A stretch of 64,000 nt of DNA, taken from NCBI GenBank assembly GCA_964390495.1, contig CAYMIN010000009.1, forward strand, positions 95,560 to 159,559, written 5' to 3'. Below, one piece after another: positions 62,499 through 64,000 of the stretch; the stretch's first letter is position 1; each line of letters opens with the position of its first letter. The translations under genes and the position numbers were made by a program. The notes beneath the pieces are model-generated. The model was not told where the DNA came from, made no database searches, and was given only the letters and a program-made list of their open reading frames with translations. The DNA comes from UBA11051 sp964390495 (GTDB lineage Bacteria > Armatimonadota > Zipacnadia > Zipacnadales > UBA11051).

Positions 62499-63854
62499 AT
62501 GCGTATCACCCCAAAAATCTTCCGCGCGTACGATATCAGAGGCACGGTCGGTGACCAGATTACCCCGCAGGTAGTCCGCACCATCGCTCAGGCCTATGCC
62601 GGCTACTTGCCCGCGAACGCTACGGTTGTCGTTGGCCGCGACCTGCGCGAGAGTTCCGGCGAGTTCGCCCAGGCTGCCATCGCGGGCCTGACGGCCGCCG
62701 GCTGCGAGGTCATGGACGTCGGCCAGGTCCCCGCCCCGCTGCTTTACTTCGCCATCGGCAGGTGGAAGGCCGACGGCGGCCTGATGGTGACTGCCTCCCA
62801 CAAGGCTCCTGAGTTCAATGGCGTCAAACTGCGCCAAGGCGACTTGCCGTTCTATGGTAAGAAGCTCCAGAAGCTTTACGGCGCAGTTGTGGCGGAGGAC
62901 TTCCCCACCGGTCAGGGTACTTGTACCCAGCGCGACATCTATGACGAGTACTTCGGCATCGCCGCCGCTCAGGTCACTCTCCAGCGGCCTATCAGGCTGG
63001 TGCTGGACCTCGGCAACGGCTGCGGCACTCTGACCGCTCCCCGACTGCTTGCCGAGATCGGGGCCGAAGTCGAGACCCTTTTCGAGCAGCCGGACGGCAC
63101 CTTCCCCGGCCGCGGCCCCGACCCTCTGCTGGTCAGCAGTGTCGCCCCGCTGGCCGAAAAAGTCCGCGACACCGGCGCTGAGTTGGGCATCGCCATTGAT
63201 GCCGATGGCGACCGCATCGCCGTCGTTGACCACACCGGCGAGATGGTCTGGCCCGACGCCTATGTCATGCCGATATGTCACAGCCTACTGCAGGCCGGCC
63301 CCCAGACCTTCATCGCCGAGGTGCGGTGCTCTCAGTCGCTGATTGACGATGTCGAAAATCGCGGCGGAACGGTGGATATGCGCGCTTGTGGGTATCCTTT
63401 CATTCTCGAGGGGATGCGGGAGAGGGGCGCGCCGATGGGCTTTGAGACTACCGGCCACTGCTATTTTGATAATCCCTACATCAAGTTCGATGACGCCACC
63501 TTCGCGGCTGCCCGGCTGCTGGAGAGTCTCTCTGCCACCGACAAGTCTCTGCGCGATATAGTCGCCGAGGCACCGACCTACTACACTTCAGAGGAAAAGC
63601 GACTATACTGCCCGGATCAGCACAAGTTCGCTGTCGCCGAGCAGGTCGCGGCCACTTACGAACCTGACCATGAGATCCTCAAGGTGGACGGTGCTCGCAT
63701 TAGCTTGCCTGACGGCTGGGCCCTGATCAGGGCCTCCAACACCGGCGAAGAGCTGGTAATGCGCTGGGAGGCCAACACTCCCGAGGCCTGTCAGGCCATC
63801 GGCGAGCAGCTCCTACAGCGTACCCAGACCGCCCTCCAGCAGGTCATCGGCTAG
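62499..63854 (+). CDS. Phosphomannomutase/phosphoglucomutase
   Basis: 451 aa with all parts of an alpha-D-phosphohexomutase: the phosphoserine loop TASHKAPEFNG (Ser100), the metal loop DADGDR (about residue 235), the sugar loop GFETTGHCYF and the C-terminal phosphate-binding loop near RASNTGEELVMRWE. It converts mannose-6-P or glucose-6-P to the 1-phosphate, the entry point for nucleotide-sugar building blocks of the exopolysaccharide. The sugar loop differs from the usual GEMSGH pattern, so substrate preference is open. Confidence 0.92.
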   Translation: MRITPKIFRAYDIRGTVGDQITPQVVRTIAQAYAGYLPANATVVVGRDLRESSGEFAQAAIAGLTAAGCEVMDVGQVPAPLLYFAIGRWKADGGLMVTASHKAPEFNGVKLRQGDLPFYGKKLQKLYGAVVAEDFPTGQGTCTQRDIYDEYFGIAAAQVTLQRPIRLVLDLGNGCGTLTAPRLLAEIGAEVETLFEQPDGTFPGRGPDPLLVSSVAPLAEKVRDTGAELGIAIDADGDRIAVVDHTGEMVWPDAYVMPICHSLLQAGPQTFIAEVRCSQSLIDDVENRGGTVDMRACGYPFILEGMRERGAPMGFETTGHCYFDNPYIKFDDATFAAARLLESLSATDKSLRDIVAEAPTYYTSEEKRLYCPDQHKFAVAEQVAATYEPDHEILKVDGARISLPDGWALIRASNTGEELVMRWEANTPEACQAIGEQLLQRTQTALQQVIG

Positions 63855-64000
63855 AAGCCCTTACACCCTCCGGTCGCCCTCAGCGAGCCACTCGCGTGAA
63901 ACAGCTTTGTGTGCCTGTGAATCTCCGAACCGGTAGGATAGCCATCTTGACGCTGCTGCTTTTTGGCGGCTAGTGAAATTAGGGACTCCTCAGATTGGTC

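Noticed and set aside
63896..63973. 25-codon GTG frame near the window end with a hydrophobic stretch
   Set aside because: Too short and cut close to the window edge; it could be the remains of a signal peptide, but no claim is supported.

Overview
The window looks like a GC-rich chromosome piece from an uncultured, probably anaerobic, envelope-rich bacterium of a poorly cultured polysaccharide-degrading lineage (Armatimonadota/WS1, Hydrogenedentota or Sumerlaeota-like; this placement is an inference from gene style, not from any marker gene). Supporting signs are many ferredoxin-type proteins, nickel/CO-dehydrogenase accessory genes, a Wza-like polysaccharide export protein (suggesting an outer membrane), and a set of very large exported proteins with beta-propeller, FG-GAP, BNR, DNRLRE and heparinase-like modules. 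No rRNA, tRNA, CRISPR array, insertion sequence or phage gene was recognised.

Layout. (1) 1-3033: 3'-truncated exported transglutaminase-like protein, minus strand. (2) 3289-10254: twelve small genes, all minus strand, behind one good promoter (10226-10254): double ferredoxin, CooC-type ATPase, CooT, ArsR regulator, Fe-S aldo/keto reductase, glutaredoxin, GroES (with its own CIRCE operator), SAM methyltransferase, coiled-coil protein, DUF1638 protein, RLI-like ferredoxin and a metallo-beta-lactamase-fold lipoprotein. This resembles an anaerobic metal/redox operon, but the window holds no CODH. (3) 10418-24235: large exported proteins (1597, 814 and 1058 aa) with an FAD oxidoreductase and a plus-strand Gfo/Idh/MocA oxidoreductase, suggesting glycan binding or breakdown.

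(4) 24696-46315: exopolysaccharide locus in two arms. The plus arm has the export/SLBB protein, GT4, a UDP-sugar dehydrogenase, GT9, an AlkP-fold enzyme, a flippase and a fused MDR-Gfo oxidoreductase. The minus arm, read toward it, has an initiating sugar transferase, a second AlkP-fold enzyme, GT4, a Wzz-like protein, an O-antigen ligase/polymerase and a heparinase II/III protein. Together these cover initiation, chain extension, flipping, polymerisation, length control and export.

(5) 46771-63854: a mixed region with an exported heparinase-like protein, serine hydroxymethyltransferase, a sugar isomerase-like TIM barrel, a MntA/HepT toxin-antitoxin pair, a minus-strand run (mannitol-dehydrogenase-like enzyme, membrane-anchored protein, FG-GAP protein, polysaccharide deacetylase, DegT aminotransferase), an 888-aa PQQ-propeller protein and a phosphohexomutase. 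Intergenic regions hold several perfect hairpins, a REP-like C/G repeat, three convincing sigma70-type promoters and one possible structured RNA (29314-29456).
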